From Azolla caroliniana (lineage: Eukaryota > Polypodiophyta): DNA of 64,000 nucleotides. Under the pieces are notes generated by a model. That model was not told the DNA's origin. It made no database searches and saw nothing but the letters and a program-made list of their open reading frames with translations. A program made the translations under genes and the position numbers. Below are positions 21,665-33,033 of the stretch, in pieces. The stretch is from NCBI GenBank assembly GCA_043228905.1, contig JBHGNT010000007.1:19716001-19780000 (forward strand), written 5' to 3'. Within the stretch, counting starts at the first letter, position 1; the number at the start of each line of letters is the position of its first letter.

Positions 21665-22626
21665 TGTCATGAAGAAAACATTTTGGTTATCAAGAATCAA
21701 ACCCACGACTTCTTGGTCTATGTGATGAACCCTTAACCATTGTAATAACATATATGTTGTGATTATAATAATTATGTTTCTAGTTATTACAAGATATTAG
21801 AATATTCTAGAACATTCTAGATTATTCTAGAACATCCTTTAATATTTCATGATTATATTTCTTATCATAAAATCTAAAATATTCTAGAACATTCTAGATT
21901 ACTCCATAAGGACCTATAAATAATTGTTTATACATTCGGTTCAAACTGTCGAGACTCATGGGTAGAAGATAGAGTGAGAGCGAGAGGGAGAGCTAAAACC
22001 CAGCCAGGAAAAGAGCCTCCATGGGGGCCAATTTATAACCTTTCGCCCACGGAGTTAGAGGTTCTTCGAGAATATATAGATGAGAACCTGGCAAATGGTT
22101 TTATCCAACATTCAAGCTCTCCTGTTGGTGCACCCATCTTTCTTCAGCAAGAGATCTTGAATGTTGGATAAAACCATTTGCCAGGTTCTCATCTATATAT
22201 TCTCGAAGAACCTCTAACTCCGTGGGCGAAAGGTTATAAATTGGTCCCCATGGAGGCTCTTTTCCTGGCTGGGTTTTAGCTCTCCCTCTCGCTCTCACTC
22301 TATCTTCTACCCATGAGTCTCGACAGTTTGAACCGAATGAGTTGAAACGAATGTATAAACAATTATTTATAGGTCCTTATGGAGTAATCTAGAATGTTCT
22401 AGAATATTTTAGATTTTATGATAAGAAATATAATCATGAAATATTAAAGGATGTTCTAGAATAATCTAGAATGTTCTAGAATATTCTAATATCTTTGTAA
22501 TAACTAGAAACATAATTATTATAATCACACAACATATATGTTAAATTACAATGGTTAAGGGTTCAACACATAGACCAAGAAGTCGTGGGTTTGATTCTTG
22601 ATAACCAAAATGTTGTCTTCATGACA
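21665..22626. mobile_element. Foldback element with a captured Ty3/gypsy RT start
   Basis: Two inverted arms, 21665-22116 and 22156-22626, surround a loop of about 39 bp. Termini are TGTCATGAAGA and TCTTCATGACA. Flanking 5-mers are cctct and cctcc. Each arm runs inward from the end through ttctagaa palindromes and a 'cctataaataattgtt' segment to a short coding piece. The innermost part of each arm codes for the opening of a Ty3/gypsy RT ([30 protein letters not shown]), here in mirror image. No transposase is present. The arms look like an LTR plus leader fused to an RT fragment and then inverted. Confidence 0.8.
21974..22171 (+). pseudogene. Ty3/gypsy RT N-terminal fragment (left arm)
   Basis: The 65-codon frame contains [20 protein letters not shown], the conserved lead-in to gypsy RT, followed by SSPVGAPIF in the loop. 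An inverted copy lies at 22101-22298 on the minus strand. The YxDD catalytic region is absent, so no enzyme can be made. Confidence 0.78.
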
Positions 22627-22949
22627 CCTCCGGCCCCTCGTGGTCTTGTGATTTGGGTAAAAGCATGGGAATGGAAACACTATTATAGCTAATTAGTTGC
22701 TAAAATAGCCATAGTTATTTAGCTATTTGTTTGGCTAATTTTTTGTTGGCAAATCATAAGGATCGTTTAACAAAAAAAAAATCTTCATTACTTAAATACA
22801 CGTCATTTATTATGGTGAATAGGTAATTTATGTGAATACTAAAAAATTGAACTTTGGTTTCTGACATAGTGGAACTTGGGGAACAGTGCCCTCATCTAAA
22901 CTTGACTTAAACCGCTGTAATAGGATCTCGACAATGTTACCGCATTCTC
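22627..22949. other. No gene seen
   Basis: AT-rich sequence between the foldback element and the broken end of Copia-4. It has an A9 run (22771-22779) and no frame of interest. The 3' LTR expected for Copia-4 is not recognisable here. Confidence 0.5.
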
Positions 22950-23835
22950 CCCTACTTCGGGATTGAGGAATTTAGCCGACATGGATCTATTTTCCCAATT
23001 GGCCTTGGGTGTCTCAATCGGATCGACTCTATTTTCAACTCACATCTTGTCGACTTTGCCTTTTTTGACTCTCGTCGATTCGGCTTTGTCTTTGATGGCT
23101 TTGTCTTCGAGTTCGACTAGTGGACCTCTTACAAATTCGGAGTCGGCCGGTGTATTGTCGGCTTGATCGAGTTCGATTGTTTGTCGAATCTCCGATTTGG
23201 CCTGGTCGGTCGGTCTTTCTACGACTTCTCTGTCAATTTCGAAAAAGACATTTTTGCCCACCATTTTCTATTGGTTCCGCTCAGAGAGGATAGAGTCTTC
23301 ATTGAAGACCATGTCACCGCTTGGATCAATTTCCGATTCTCCCAGTCCCATAAGCGATAGCCGAAATCCCCATCGGTTCCATAACCGAGAAATATGCATT
23401 TTGTTGCATGGGGTGCCAACTTGGTCCGTTTCTCCCTAGGCTTCACATCCGAATATATGAAGCCTGTCATAGGTCGGCTATTTGCTTGACCATAGTACCT
23501 GTGGCACTTGAGCCTTATTGCTTTCAACGATGACAGATTGATTAGATATACTATCGTCTGCAATACTTCGGCCCAGAACTCACTTTAGTCTGGCTTGTTG
23601 GAGCATTGCCGTCACTCTTTCTTGGATCATTCGGCTAATCCGTTCTGCCACTCCATTTTGCATGGGCATGTAAGGAATGGTCTTTTGATGCCGGATCCCT
23701 TTGTCAGGTAAGTACTGCTTGAAGGCTTGGGAGGTATATTCGCCTCCTTTGTCGGAACGCAGTGTCTTCACTCTATGTCCCGACCGGTTCTCCACTTCAA
23801 TTAACCATCAAGCAAAGATCTCAACTGTTGTGTCT
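22950..23835 (-). pseudogene. Copia-4 integrase second half and linker
   Basis: The minus strand begins near 23835, continuing the integrase core: VENRSGHRVKTLRSDKGGEY, the QNGVAERISRMI motif, then CIFLGYGTDGDFGYRLWD near 23445-23390, and an acidic linker to about 22950. There are stops near 23580 and a shift near 23250. Confidence 0.86.
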
Positions 23836-24236
23836 TGTTGGTAGACAGGTCCCTCCGGATGGGAAGGGAGAAGAACAGTGCCGACGAACAAACTCGGCCG
23901 AGGCTGAAACGGTATGAACCGGATGAGGAGTACCCGACTGCGGATAGTCGGATGGTGTAGGCCCGACTGTGGGAAGCCGGATGAGGAGTACCCGACTGCG
24001 GAGAGTCGGATGGTGTAGGCCCGACTGTGGGAAGCCGGATGAGGAGTACCCGACTGCGGAGAGTTGGATGGTGTAGGCCCGACTGCGGAGAGCCGGATGA
24101 AGCCCATCAAGGCTACATTTGTAAATAGCCGAAAAGTCATATTAGTATAAATATGACTTAGGGCAAACTTTTAGGTATAATGTTGTTATTATTATTCTTC
24201 CTTGTTGGTGCAAGAAGAAATTAGAGCGCGTAACTG

Positions 24237-24268
<32 letters not shown>

Positions 24269-24554
24269 CGAGGTCGTTGCCTCTGTTGTAACCGCCGCCT
24301 GTGGCGAAGATCTGTGAGCACGAGGTCGTTGCCTCAGTGATCTCACTATTGTATATTTCTACATAGTGACAGTTTGCAGGTTGTGGGCTGCCGTGGTTTT
24401 TCCCCCTATTTTGGGGTTTTCCACGTATACCTCCTGTGCACCATTTCTCTCCTTTTCTTTCGTGTCGCATTTTTTCATTACCTGTTTTTCTGTGCATGTA
24501 AAGAATCTCGGTTGTGGCCGAGCATCGGACATAAGGAACGTCGCGTTTCCAACA
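23836..24554 (+). mobile_element. Solo LTR of the Copia-2 family inside Copia-4 integrase
   Basis: It is 719 bp with ends TGTTGG and CCAACA. Flanking 5-mers are tgtct (23831-23835) and cgtct (24555-24559). It aligns with the Copia-2 3' LTR (tagacaggtccctccggatg; TATAAATA at 24146-24153; ggttgtggccgagcat near the end). The integrase reading continues on both sides and no internal element sequence is present, so the element was reduced to one LTR by recombination. Confidence 0.92.
23915..24100. repeat. About 58-bp minisatellite inside the solo LTR
   Basis: About three copies of a unit containing ggatgaggagtacccgactg and 'ggatggtgtaggcccgactg'. It is placed like the 39-bp repeat in the Copia-2 LTR and shares the motif 'gtacccg', but the period differs. 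Confidence 0.88.
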
Positions 24555-24559
24555 CGTCT

Positions 24560-26247
24560 TTGGACCTAATCGAATAGGCCCAGACCTTCCGTGTGCAATC
24601 ATCGACGGATGTGATAAAGTATTGGGAGCCACCAAGAGATCTTTCGGGCATCGGCACACATATATCTGTGTGCACAAGCTCTAGGGGTGTCATATTGTCT
24701 CATAATGACTTCGGGTCTATTTCCCATATTGACAATGCTCACAGAAGTCCGTCTTTGCTTGGAGTTTCGGGATGTAGCCGACAGCCATTAGCCAATCGAG
24801 TCTGGATTGAGACATATGGCCGAGTTGGTCATGCCATAAGTTCGGGCCAGTCTTTTCGGCTACATTCACGAACCCTTCTAGATTGATCGCCATCATTGGG
24901 TACAAGTTGTTGTACTTGTGCCCACTTTCGATTCTTAGATTTCCTCGGTTGATCATCCGTGCCGACTCATGTAGAGTCGTTCGGTACCCATCTTCGGCTA
25001 ACATGTCGATGGAGACTCGACTCCTTTTCAGATCGGGTACGTGTTGAACTTGGTGCAGGGTGATCATGTTGCCATTCGGTAGTCGGATGGGGACCTCTCC
25101 GATCCCTGCGATTACACACTCCTGCCCGTTGTCGAGTCAAACTATGCCACTGGTGTCAGCCAAATAGTTAGAAAACCATTCGATGGTCGGGGTTTTACAT
25201 AAAATGTGGCGTCGGAGTCCAACAACCATATGTGTGCGTCTCGCACACTATAGAGAACTTCTCCGATCATCGAGTCCTCTAAGGACAGGATTTCTCCCGA
25301 TCGGGTGTCGACAACATTGACTTGGTTCCCAACTAGAGAGTGATTTGAGTTGGATCGTCCTCGATTCCACTCGGATCGCCGACCACTCTCTTTCCTCTTG
25401 ATTGACCAGCAATCAGAAACATTGTGATTGGCTTTTCTATACTTCGACCATTGTCGGGCCCCCCTCATTTTTTATCGACTTTGATTTCGACCGGTTTTGT
25501 CAGCTTATTCTCTCGATCAGTCGATCGACTCAGTCAAGTGGTGGGCTTATGCCGATTCGTCGATGGTGAGCACCATCGATTTTTGCCGAATATCCTCGGT
25601 GAGGACTTGGCCGATCGTCTCATCTAGATTTAGGATCGAACGGCTATTGGCAAATGTCGTGCAGAATACCTGTCAACTTGTCGGTAAGCTCGATAGGAGC
25701 GCAAGGGCTTTAACTTCTTCTTCAAAGTTAATCCCTTGGAAGGAGAGTTCAGACAACACCCGCCTGAAGGTGTTGATGTGAGAGGTTGGAGGATCTGACT
25801 CTCCCATCTTCATATTGAATAGTTGTCGAATAAATATGAGTTTCGACGAGGACTTCTTTTCGTATACAACTTGCGACTTCTCCCATAATGAGAAAGTTGT
25901 TGTCTCCTTGACCATGCTGAAGTAGACATTTTCGGCTAGGTGCATTCGGATGGTAGAGCGCGCGATTTCGTCTATGGATTACCACTCTTTGGCTATCATC
26001 GAAGTAGGTTTTTCGCTATCATGTCGAATGGCTTCGACTTGTCTTCTGATTATCAACACATCCTGCATCATCTCCTTCCACAAGGCAAAAGTTTTGCCAT
26101 CAAACTTTCGGATTTCAATCTTGTTCCGGATGTTGAAGCCATATTCTTTCTGGAATGGGAGATTTATTTTTATTATTTTTATTTTTTAAGCCTTGTGTTT
26201 CTTTTTCAGCGTCCTCTGTTGCTTTCGTTGCCGCTGAACAACAGGTT
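24560..26247 (-). pseudogene. Copia-4 gag, protease and integrase first half
   Basis: Right to left on the minus strand: Gag core LWEKSQVVYEKKSSSK, FIRQLFNMKMGES, ALALLSSLPTS (25945-25673). A broken knuckle (NHNVSDCW near 25420) and protease WLLDSDATF follow (DSGAS changed to DSDAT, near 25220). Then pre-integrase LWHDQLGHMSQSRL with CEHCQYGK (to 24717), and integrase ELVHTDICVP and SVDDCTRKVWAYS up to the solo LTR. Several stops and shifts. Confidence 0.86.
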
Positions 26248-26259
26248 GCTCTAATACCA
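26248..26259 (-). promoter_or_regulatory. Copia-4 primer-binding site
   Basis: The minus strand reads TGGTATTAGAGC, a one-base variant of the initiator-Met tRNA site, next to the LTR edge. Confidence 0.85.
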
Positions 26260-26263
26260 CTTT

Positions 26264-26549
26264 TGAGAATGAATGCGCGGAAGCAAGTGAGAACCTATCG
26301 GTGAATGTGCACAACAAACAACACAGAGAATATGACAGATGATAAGATTGAAGCTTAGAAACATATCTAGCTCAAATGGAGGCTTTCGTTACTCTATAAC
26401 TGTCTCTCTCTCAAAGATTCAATATACAAGAATGATCAAGAGGTTCTTTTTACAACATTAGATTATCACTTATATACTAAGCCCTAACTATTTGGACGTG
26501 TTCACACACTAGGATACAAAGTGGAAGGAGTCAGCCTTTTATGCCAACA
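26264..26549 (-). repeat. Copia-4 5' LTR
   Basis: On the minus strand it runs from TGTTGGCATAAAAGG to ...CATTCTCA. A TATATAA-type box ('agtatataagtg') lies near 26470. The organisation resembles the Copia-1 LTR. The partner LTR is missing, so edges are approximate. Confidence 0.75.
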
Positions 26550-27076
26550 AAGGAAACTCTTCGCCTCTATGGTGATTTGCTTTGTCGGTAGCAGAGAATT
26601 CTTCTAACCCTCGTGCTCTGATACCATGTAAAAGAATATGTCTGGAATCTTGTGAGTTAACAACATTGTCGACTATATCGAGTAACAGACAACAGTTAGG
26701 TAAACACAGAGAATGGAGTACACAGCGAAAGAGTGAGAGAACGGACAACAAAAAACTTGCATTCATCTCTCTATATACAATGTGCTCAGTGAGCACTCTT
26801 TATACAAGTCCTCAAAAGGACTAAAAGAAGTTACACTGACATGTACTTCATTGCTCATAAATGAGTTACTGATACTGACTCCCAAAAATATTCCTACAAG
26901 GGATATCGGTCCTAACGGCTATCCGGCTCCCCCCGATTCGGCCCAGCCGATCGGTCTCCATCCGATCCGGCTCTCGGCTTCTTCAGTCGATCCAGGCCTA
27001 ACCGATCGGTTTCCATCCGATCCGGTTCTTGGCTTTTTCAGCCGATCTGACCCAAATTGAGCTTGCTCGCTCAACA
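26550..27076 (-). mobile_element. Copia-5: LTR, PBS and short leader (Copia-3 family)
   Basis: The LTR covers 26627-27076 on the minus strand (TGTTGAGCGAGCAAGCTCAA ... TTTTACA), and TGGTATCAGAGC follows at 26626-26615. The next 65 bp match the Copia-3 leader (gcacgagggttag, then 'ctctgctaccgac'). The element is then cut by the Copia-4 LTR at 26549. The LTR has extra tandem copies of a 'gaccgatcgg/cggatcggatgg' module. Confidence 0.87.
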
Positions 27077-28150
27077 CCATTTGCAAATTTCTAGACCTGA
27101 ACCTAACTATTTAAATTGTTAAGATCTAGTTTTGATGGTCAAATTCGATTAAAATCAAACTGTTGTCGATAGCACAAAAGAAGAGAGTAAATTGGCTTAA
27201 AATACCCATGGGAAGAGATCAAATCAAGAATGAGGAGTTGCCCTTGGAAGGGAAGAAACTCTTTTAGAACAAAGAGTATATGTATATACACATTGTTATT
27301 TGGATGCCCTAGTTTCCCCAAGAGCTTAGATATGTGATGCTACCTTTAGTAGTAGAGAAGAATTTTTCAAATGTGCCTTTGTTTCCGAGATATAAAGAGA
27401 GTCCTATAGGTCATAATTGACCTTATAGAATAATAAAATCTATCTCACAAACTTGAGCGTCTACTTATTGAAGTCTTTAATAAGATTGATTCTCAGTACA
27501 AAATTCAAGACCTAAATGGTGCTTAGCACCACCAGCATGGTTGTTCCCACCACCAATCACATAACTTGGTTAAGGAGTGGAGTGTTCATACTATTTATCC
27601 TTGAGGGATGGGACCTAAGGAAGAATGCACCAGATCAATGGTAGCTTGATGGGAAGTCAGTTTTTATTGTAATAATTGTTCATAACTAATGAAAGGATAT
27701 TTTTCCAGGAAAAAAAAAAAGATTGACTCTCATCCCCACAATTTGGACGTGGCAGCATTTCCATGGCAATTCAACTTGCATTTCACCCCTAACCTTCTTA
27801 TAGAGTTGTTCGGCTTTTAACTGAACATTAGAGTGGAACTTGATGTTGATCTACTTTTCTACTCACATATCCACAAATTTTAAATGAAAGAATGGTCTAC
27901 ATCCTACCCATACAATAGTCAAGATTGGTTCCATGAAGTTATCAATCCACTCATAGAGCCTCCCGAAGTTCATGTGGTGCCTCCCTTTCTTCAACAACAC
28001 ACACACACACACAAAACCCAAGCACTTTTACACACTACATGAGCAACAAGACGCATCATTCATATGCTTTTCTTTTCATATTGTTTTTGTTCTCATTTCA
28101 AAGGTCAAGTGTCAACACTTGGGGTCGATTGTTTCCTGAGAACATCTGGA

Positions 28151-28197
<47 letters not shown>

Positions 28198-28690
28198 CCC
28201 TTTCACATTCTATCAAGCTCCAATTTTGAATACAAAAGGAAGAGAGAGCTACAAAATACAAGGATACAAAAATAGAGCTCTCTCCCTCATATTCAAACAG
28301 GGTACTAACTGAGTTGCAGGTTCAAGCATTGTTATGGTACATCTTTTCGTTTACTTATACGTATGTACATGTATTTTGGGCATGTGTGTAGGTATGCATA
28401 TACATGCCTTTTTTACATGTATATATACTCTTTGGCTATGTACTTGTATGTATGTGTATATCTTACGTACATGTATGCGGGGGAAAGCTCCAATGTAGGC
28501 CAAACGTTCTTTTCTTTATAGGGAAAAATCGGAATGAACTGACCATATAATTATGGAAAAAATTGGAATGAACTGATCATATAATTTGTCAACATGGCCA
28601 TCTGAAGGAAATAAGGCAAACTGAAAGGTTTTTTGGAAATCAAAGAAAAGACCAGTGGAATTTCCGTAATTTGGACTATTTCTCTATGAT
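27077..28690. other. Intergenic, with dispersed repeats and no gene
   Basis: No convincing coding frame. 27200-27480 is related to 48390-48600 (shared 'agtagtagaga' and 'aagagctt..atatgtgatgctacc'). 27930-28010 is related to 61430-61510 (shared 'tggtgcctccctt'). A 37-bp near-duplicate, aatgaactgaccatataatt-type, lies at about 28525-28590. CA and TG runs are listed separately. Confidence 0.7.
28153..28194. repeat. (TG)n microsatellite
   Basis: About 21 TG dinucleotides, uninterrupted. Confidence 0.97.
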
Positions 28691-31600
28691 GTGTATGTGT
28701 GGGCATCTGTATACATATATCTATCTTGTATGCCGCGAGGTAAAACTTGTATGCCGCGAGTCATACAAGCTCGTAAAGAGGGGCATCGTGCTTTCTACCG
28801 GGACGGACGTGTCATAATAAATGATCGTGCCGCCAATGGACGGCGTGTGGCCCATGTGACAGATAATAAACTTAGGATCACTTTATGGAACTGTAACGGC
28901 GCACTTTGGACACATCCTGGCCGTCTAGAGGAGATTTTGAAAGTATCTGATATACTTTTTGTAGTAGAAACACATCAAAGCCCAAATCAAGGACTGCCAC
29001 GAGTTGACGGTTTTCGTTGGGAATCTGTCTTTAGACAAACCTCACGTCGACACACTACTAGAGGGTCTGGGGGGGTTGCGATATTATTTCGGAAAGAGAT
29101 AAATAATAGGATAGAAATACTAAAGTCAGACCCAGAAGCCCGTTTTATGTGGGTGAAAGTCCTCACTAGTAAGGATCAGGTGATATTTATCGCAGTTTGT
29201 TACTTCCCCCCGAAAGGGTCCCGCTACAATATGGCTGGAGAGGCGAGTATAGTTGATGAAGGAACGCCACATGGGCCTTCTCCATACGAACCTTTGTCGG
29301 ATGACATAATCCGATATTCTTCTCAAGGGGAAGTCTTCCTGGTAGGAGATTTCAATGCGAGAACCCAGTCCCAACAATGCACAATATTTCAGATGGATAG
29401 AAACCTAGAAATGGTGAATGTCGACCCTTTAGCCTTAGGCATAACATGTACATCGAAGGATCAAGGTGCGGATGCCACAAGCTTTGGCCATCATCTGCTT
29501 GAACTTGGAAGCCGACACCAGATGATCATATATAATGGCTTAGCCAAGTGGCCGGGCTCGGAAGAGCTCACATGTTTCCCACATGGAGGAGGGGAAAGCA
29601 CCGTTGATTATCTAATAGGACGCCCTGAAGCTACCCACATGGTTAGCTCCTTCCAGGTGGCCCCATGCCCCATTGGGGCAGACCATACCTTCCTATACTT
29701 TGAGCTAAAATGTGACACCTCCCACACCACCAACTCTAGTAAACCAACCCATCACACTATAATACATTTCAGGCATGAGCTCGCGGACATCTACTCTCGA
29801 CATGTTCAAGCCCATCTTTCCTCGTTTGATTCTTCCTTGCCTTTAGAGAACCTCACTACAGAACTCACACACATCCTTCACTCAGCCGCCACTAGTAGCT
29901 TCCCATACACGAAAGACTCCAATCATAGTAGAATAGGGTCTATGCCACAAAACAAGTGGTATGACGAGGATTGTAGAGAGTTGTATAGACAACTTAAAGT
30001 ATCGCGACTCAGTGGTACTATCTCCTTAGTACAGGCTCGCAAAGAGATGCACAAGATGACACGTCGTAAAAGACGAGCTTGGGAAGCATCTCAATATTGG
30101 GAACTCTACCATATGCTCATGAGTAGGGATTGTGCCCTTGCATGGAAGAGACTACGGGAACCGAGACCACAAACACCCATCGAGGATCCCAATATTTGGC
30201 ACACATATACCGAGAGACTCTACCATGTCCCGAACCAACCACCCATTCCAATGCCCTCCACACCTCGACCTACCATGGGGACACTTTTCACGACCTCTAG
30301 GGTCACGAAGGTCATAAAAAAATTACAACATAGGAAATCCATGGACCACACAGGATTGCGAGCCGAGCACATCATATATGCTCGAGAGTGCCTAGCTCCC
30401 CTTCTCACTCTAATCTTCAACCGCGCCCTCGCCGAGGGTTTTCCACCACAATGGGCCATGAACACTGTGGCCCCTATACATAAAGGAGGGGACCCAATGG
30501 ACCCAAATACATATAGGACCATTATGATAGGTCATACGCTTGCTAAACTATATGGTGCAGTAATGGAAGCGGAGCTCAGTGATTATATGGAAACATTAAG
30601 TCTTCGAGCACCTGAGCAGGCTGGCTTTAGACGAGCCTTCTCCACTATTGACCACATCTTCACACTTAGGTGCTTAATTGACCAAACAAAGGCTCGTAAG
30701 AAGAAACTATATTGTTGCTTTGTGGACTTTCGCAAAGCCTTTGATACAGTTCCTAGGGAGAGGTTGTTTGATAGACTTAAGAGCTTGGAGATACCAAATG
30801 ACATGATTTGGGCCATTTATGCCCTATATGAGCAAGTCTGTGGGCGCGTAAGATGCCCAGGTGGCCTATCCGATTGTTTCACTAGCACCATTGGTGTAAA
30901 ACAGGGTTGCCCCCTATCACCGACTCTTTTTGGGATCTACATTGATGAGATCACTGATTTTATTGCTCGTAAGGGAGGCAAAGGAGTGGCTATTGGGGAT
31001 ACGCAAGTTAGTCTCTTACTCTACGCAGACGACATTGTCTTGCTCTCGGAGTCGGAACACGACCTACAAAAGCATCTTAATGCCCTAGATGACTTTTGTA
31101 CACAACGAGGACTGGTAGTGAATCTAGCGAAAACTAAAATCTTTCATACATCGTCCAGAGTTAGGAGTAAATGTCACCTCGTCCTCTCTCATAAACTAGT
31201 TGAGGTGGTGGGATCTTATGTATACTTGGGAGTCACTTTTAGTGCTCGCTCAGGTAAATTCTCGATGACCCAGGCAGCCAAAGATAGGCTAACGAGAGGA
31301 TATGCATCCCTCTCACTCTTAGAGAGACAATGCCACCAAGCATACTTTCAAGAGCCACGGACTAAGGGATGGCTTTTCGACTCATTAGTGACCCCGTCCC
31401 TCATGTATGCATCAGTAGTATGGGCTCCAGGTCTACCATCTTTCATGTGGACGCAATTGGAGAGACCTTTAGTGGTGATGTTATCACGTCAACTCCGAAG
31501 CAAATCGACAGTACCACATGACATTATTAGAGCAGAGTTTAGCCTACCCCCGATGTTAGTAGAAGCACTCTTTCAAGTGGTAGCTTTTATTCATCGGATA

Positions 31601-32812
31601 CATAGTCAACCACAAGATAGGATATCCCGTCGAGCCTTTGAGGCATCCCGATCCTTACATGTGTCTGGAGACACTAACTCTTGGTATAGCATTGTGGTGA
31701 GTTGGTTATTTGCAAATGGCATAGACATTAATAACCTACCTCCCCTTAAGTACAACCATGGGACTGATCAAACTTTAATCTCTCGTGAAGATCGTAATAA
31801 AGTGATACGCCAAGAAATATGGCAAATCTACACTCGATACAAATGGATCACCCCACGAGAGCCACTCCCATCTAAAATGGTGTACTATAAGGAACACTTC
31901 TTGCACTTCTCTAAGTTAGGGTTTATTACACGACCAAGATACCTAGATACTTTCTTATCAAATGCACTAAGGGTGGCCATTGGACAACTTAGGATATCAT
32001 CTCACCAACTTGAGATTGAGAATGGTCGAGCTAATAGAGTCCCTAGAGAGGAAAGGCTATGTAGGTTATGCCACATATAGATAGAGGATGAGTATCACTT
32101 CACATGCAAGTGCCCAACTTATGCCGAGATACGGGCGGAATACCAAGACATACTAGGACCCTCTCCCACCCTCTCCAAACTATTAGATACCCCGAGTGTA
32201 AAGAGACTAGGTAGGTATATCTTAGAGCTAAAACAACATAGGGAGGATAAATTACAAAGTGTTAATCATAACCCTTTTACTACTCATCAACATGTACCTA
32301 GTGTAATTTTTCAGGAACATGGGGAGACGATGAATGTGGATACACTTATGCCGCTCGGCCTCTCCCTTGAGGAAGCAGAAATACAAAGAGCAACCAAACG
32401 TCCTCGGATGTTGGGCTTCAACACAAGTCAACGTGGAGTAGAAAAGATTAAGAAGATAAGGGAACGTGAGCTACGTCGACTCGAAGCTATGGTTGGGGTA
32501 CCTCTTACATGGGGACCACGGGCCACATCCACATGGCAACCCTTTGACCCCCCGCTTCTCTTCGAGAGACTTGGATGGAAATGAAATTAGGCCTAGTATA
32601 GAATCATTCTCATTGTAGAACATGTTTTTTATATAGAACATGTTTGTTGTTTTCTTAGAACTATTTAGCTTAAACTCTATTTTATCTTATTTTTATTTTT
32701 ACTTTCGATGAATGGGTAAATATCCCATTTTTGTTGTACACCATTTGTCTCATGGGCCAATTTTGGCCTTAGAAGACGTTAATATATCTTTCTTTCTTTC
32801 TTTCTTTCTTTC
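28691..32812 (+). mobile_element. LINE-1a: near-complete non-LTR retrotransposon with a (TTTC)n tail
   Basis: One long frame with endonuclease and RT is followed by about 200 bp of 3' UTR ending in 'ggccttagaagacgttaata' and then seven or so TTTC units (32785-32812). The same 3' end is found on LINE-1b. There is no poly(A) and no separate ORF1. The 5' edge is not known; I use the start of the long open frame. Confidence 0.88.
28730..32584 (+). pseudogene. LINE-1a ORF: APE endonuclease and reverse transcriptase, one in-frame TAG
   Basis: I chose the ATG at 28730 (MPRGKTCMPR); the frame is open from 28691. The AP-type endonuclease has its metal and catalytic motifs (LWNCNG near 28880, VVETH near 28960, GDFNART near 29350, GADHTFL near 29680). 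The RT carries FVDFRKAFDTVP (motif A, near 30720), KQGCPLSPTLFG (B, near 30900) and LLYADDIVLL (C, near 31020). A TAG at 32078 falls inside a C-terminal zinc-like motif (CRLCHI-stop-IEDEYHFTCKCP). The same frame then stays open to 32584, ending in a conserved 84-residue tail (KRPRMLGFNTSQRG ... FERLGWK). LINE-1b has glutamate at the stop position. The clade is unresolved: it does not look like the usual plant L1 type. Confidence 0.9.
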
Positions 32813-32870
32813 TATATGTATGTATACTTCTATACATGAATATATGTAATTACACAAACATATATAGATA

Positions 32871-32902
<32 letters not shown>

Positions 32903-33030
32903 CGTATGTGTGTATGTATGTATACATAATACACACATACGTTTACGTATACATATACATATACATATACGTATGTACATATTTATGCATGTATGTGTTT
33001 ATATGTATGTATATTGGTTCCAAAGTTCAG
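32813..33030. repeat. (TATG/TACA)n purine-pyrimidine alternating tract
   Basis: Mixed repeats of tatgtatg, catacata and acatatac fill the space between the LINE tail and the RLP1 promoter motif. No gene. Confidence 0.9.
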
Positions 33031-33033
33031 AGA

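Larger units (their letters stand above)
22950..26549 (-). mobile_element. Copia-4: minus-strand copia element, 3' half missing, split by a solo LTR
   Basis: Right to left: LTR (26264-26549), PBS, gag, protease remnant, pre-integrase, integrase, then the integrase-RT linker, where recognisable sequence stops near 22950. RT, RNase H and the second LTR are lost. The integrase is interrupted by 23836-24554. The linker and LTR layout resemble Copia-1. Confidence 0.87.

Noticed and set aside
28153-28194. Frames of poly-Cys/Val from the TG run, and similar ones at 2338, 32836 and 63346
   Set aside because: They are microsatellite translations.
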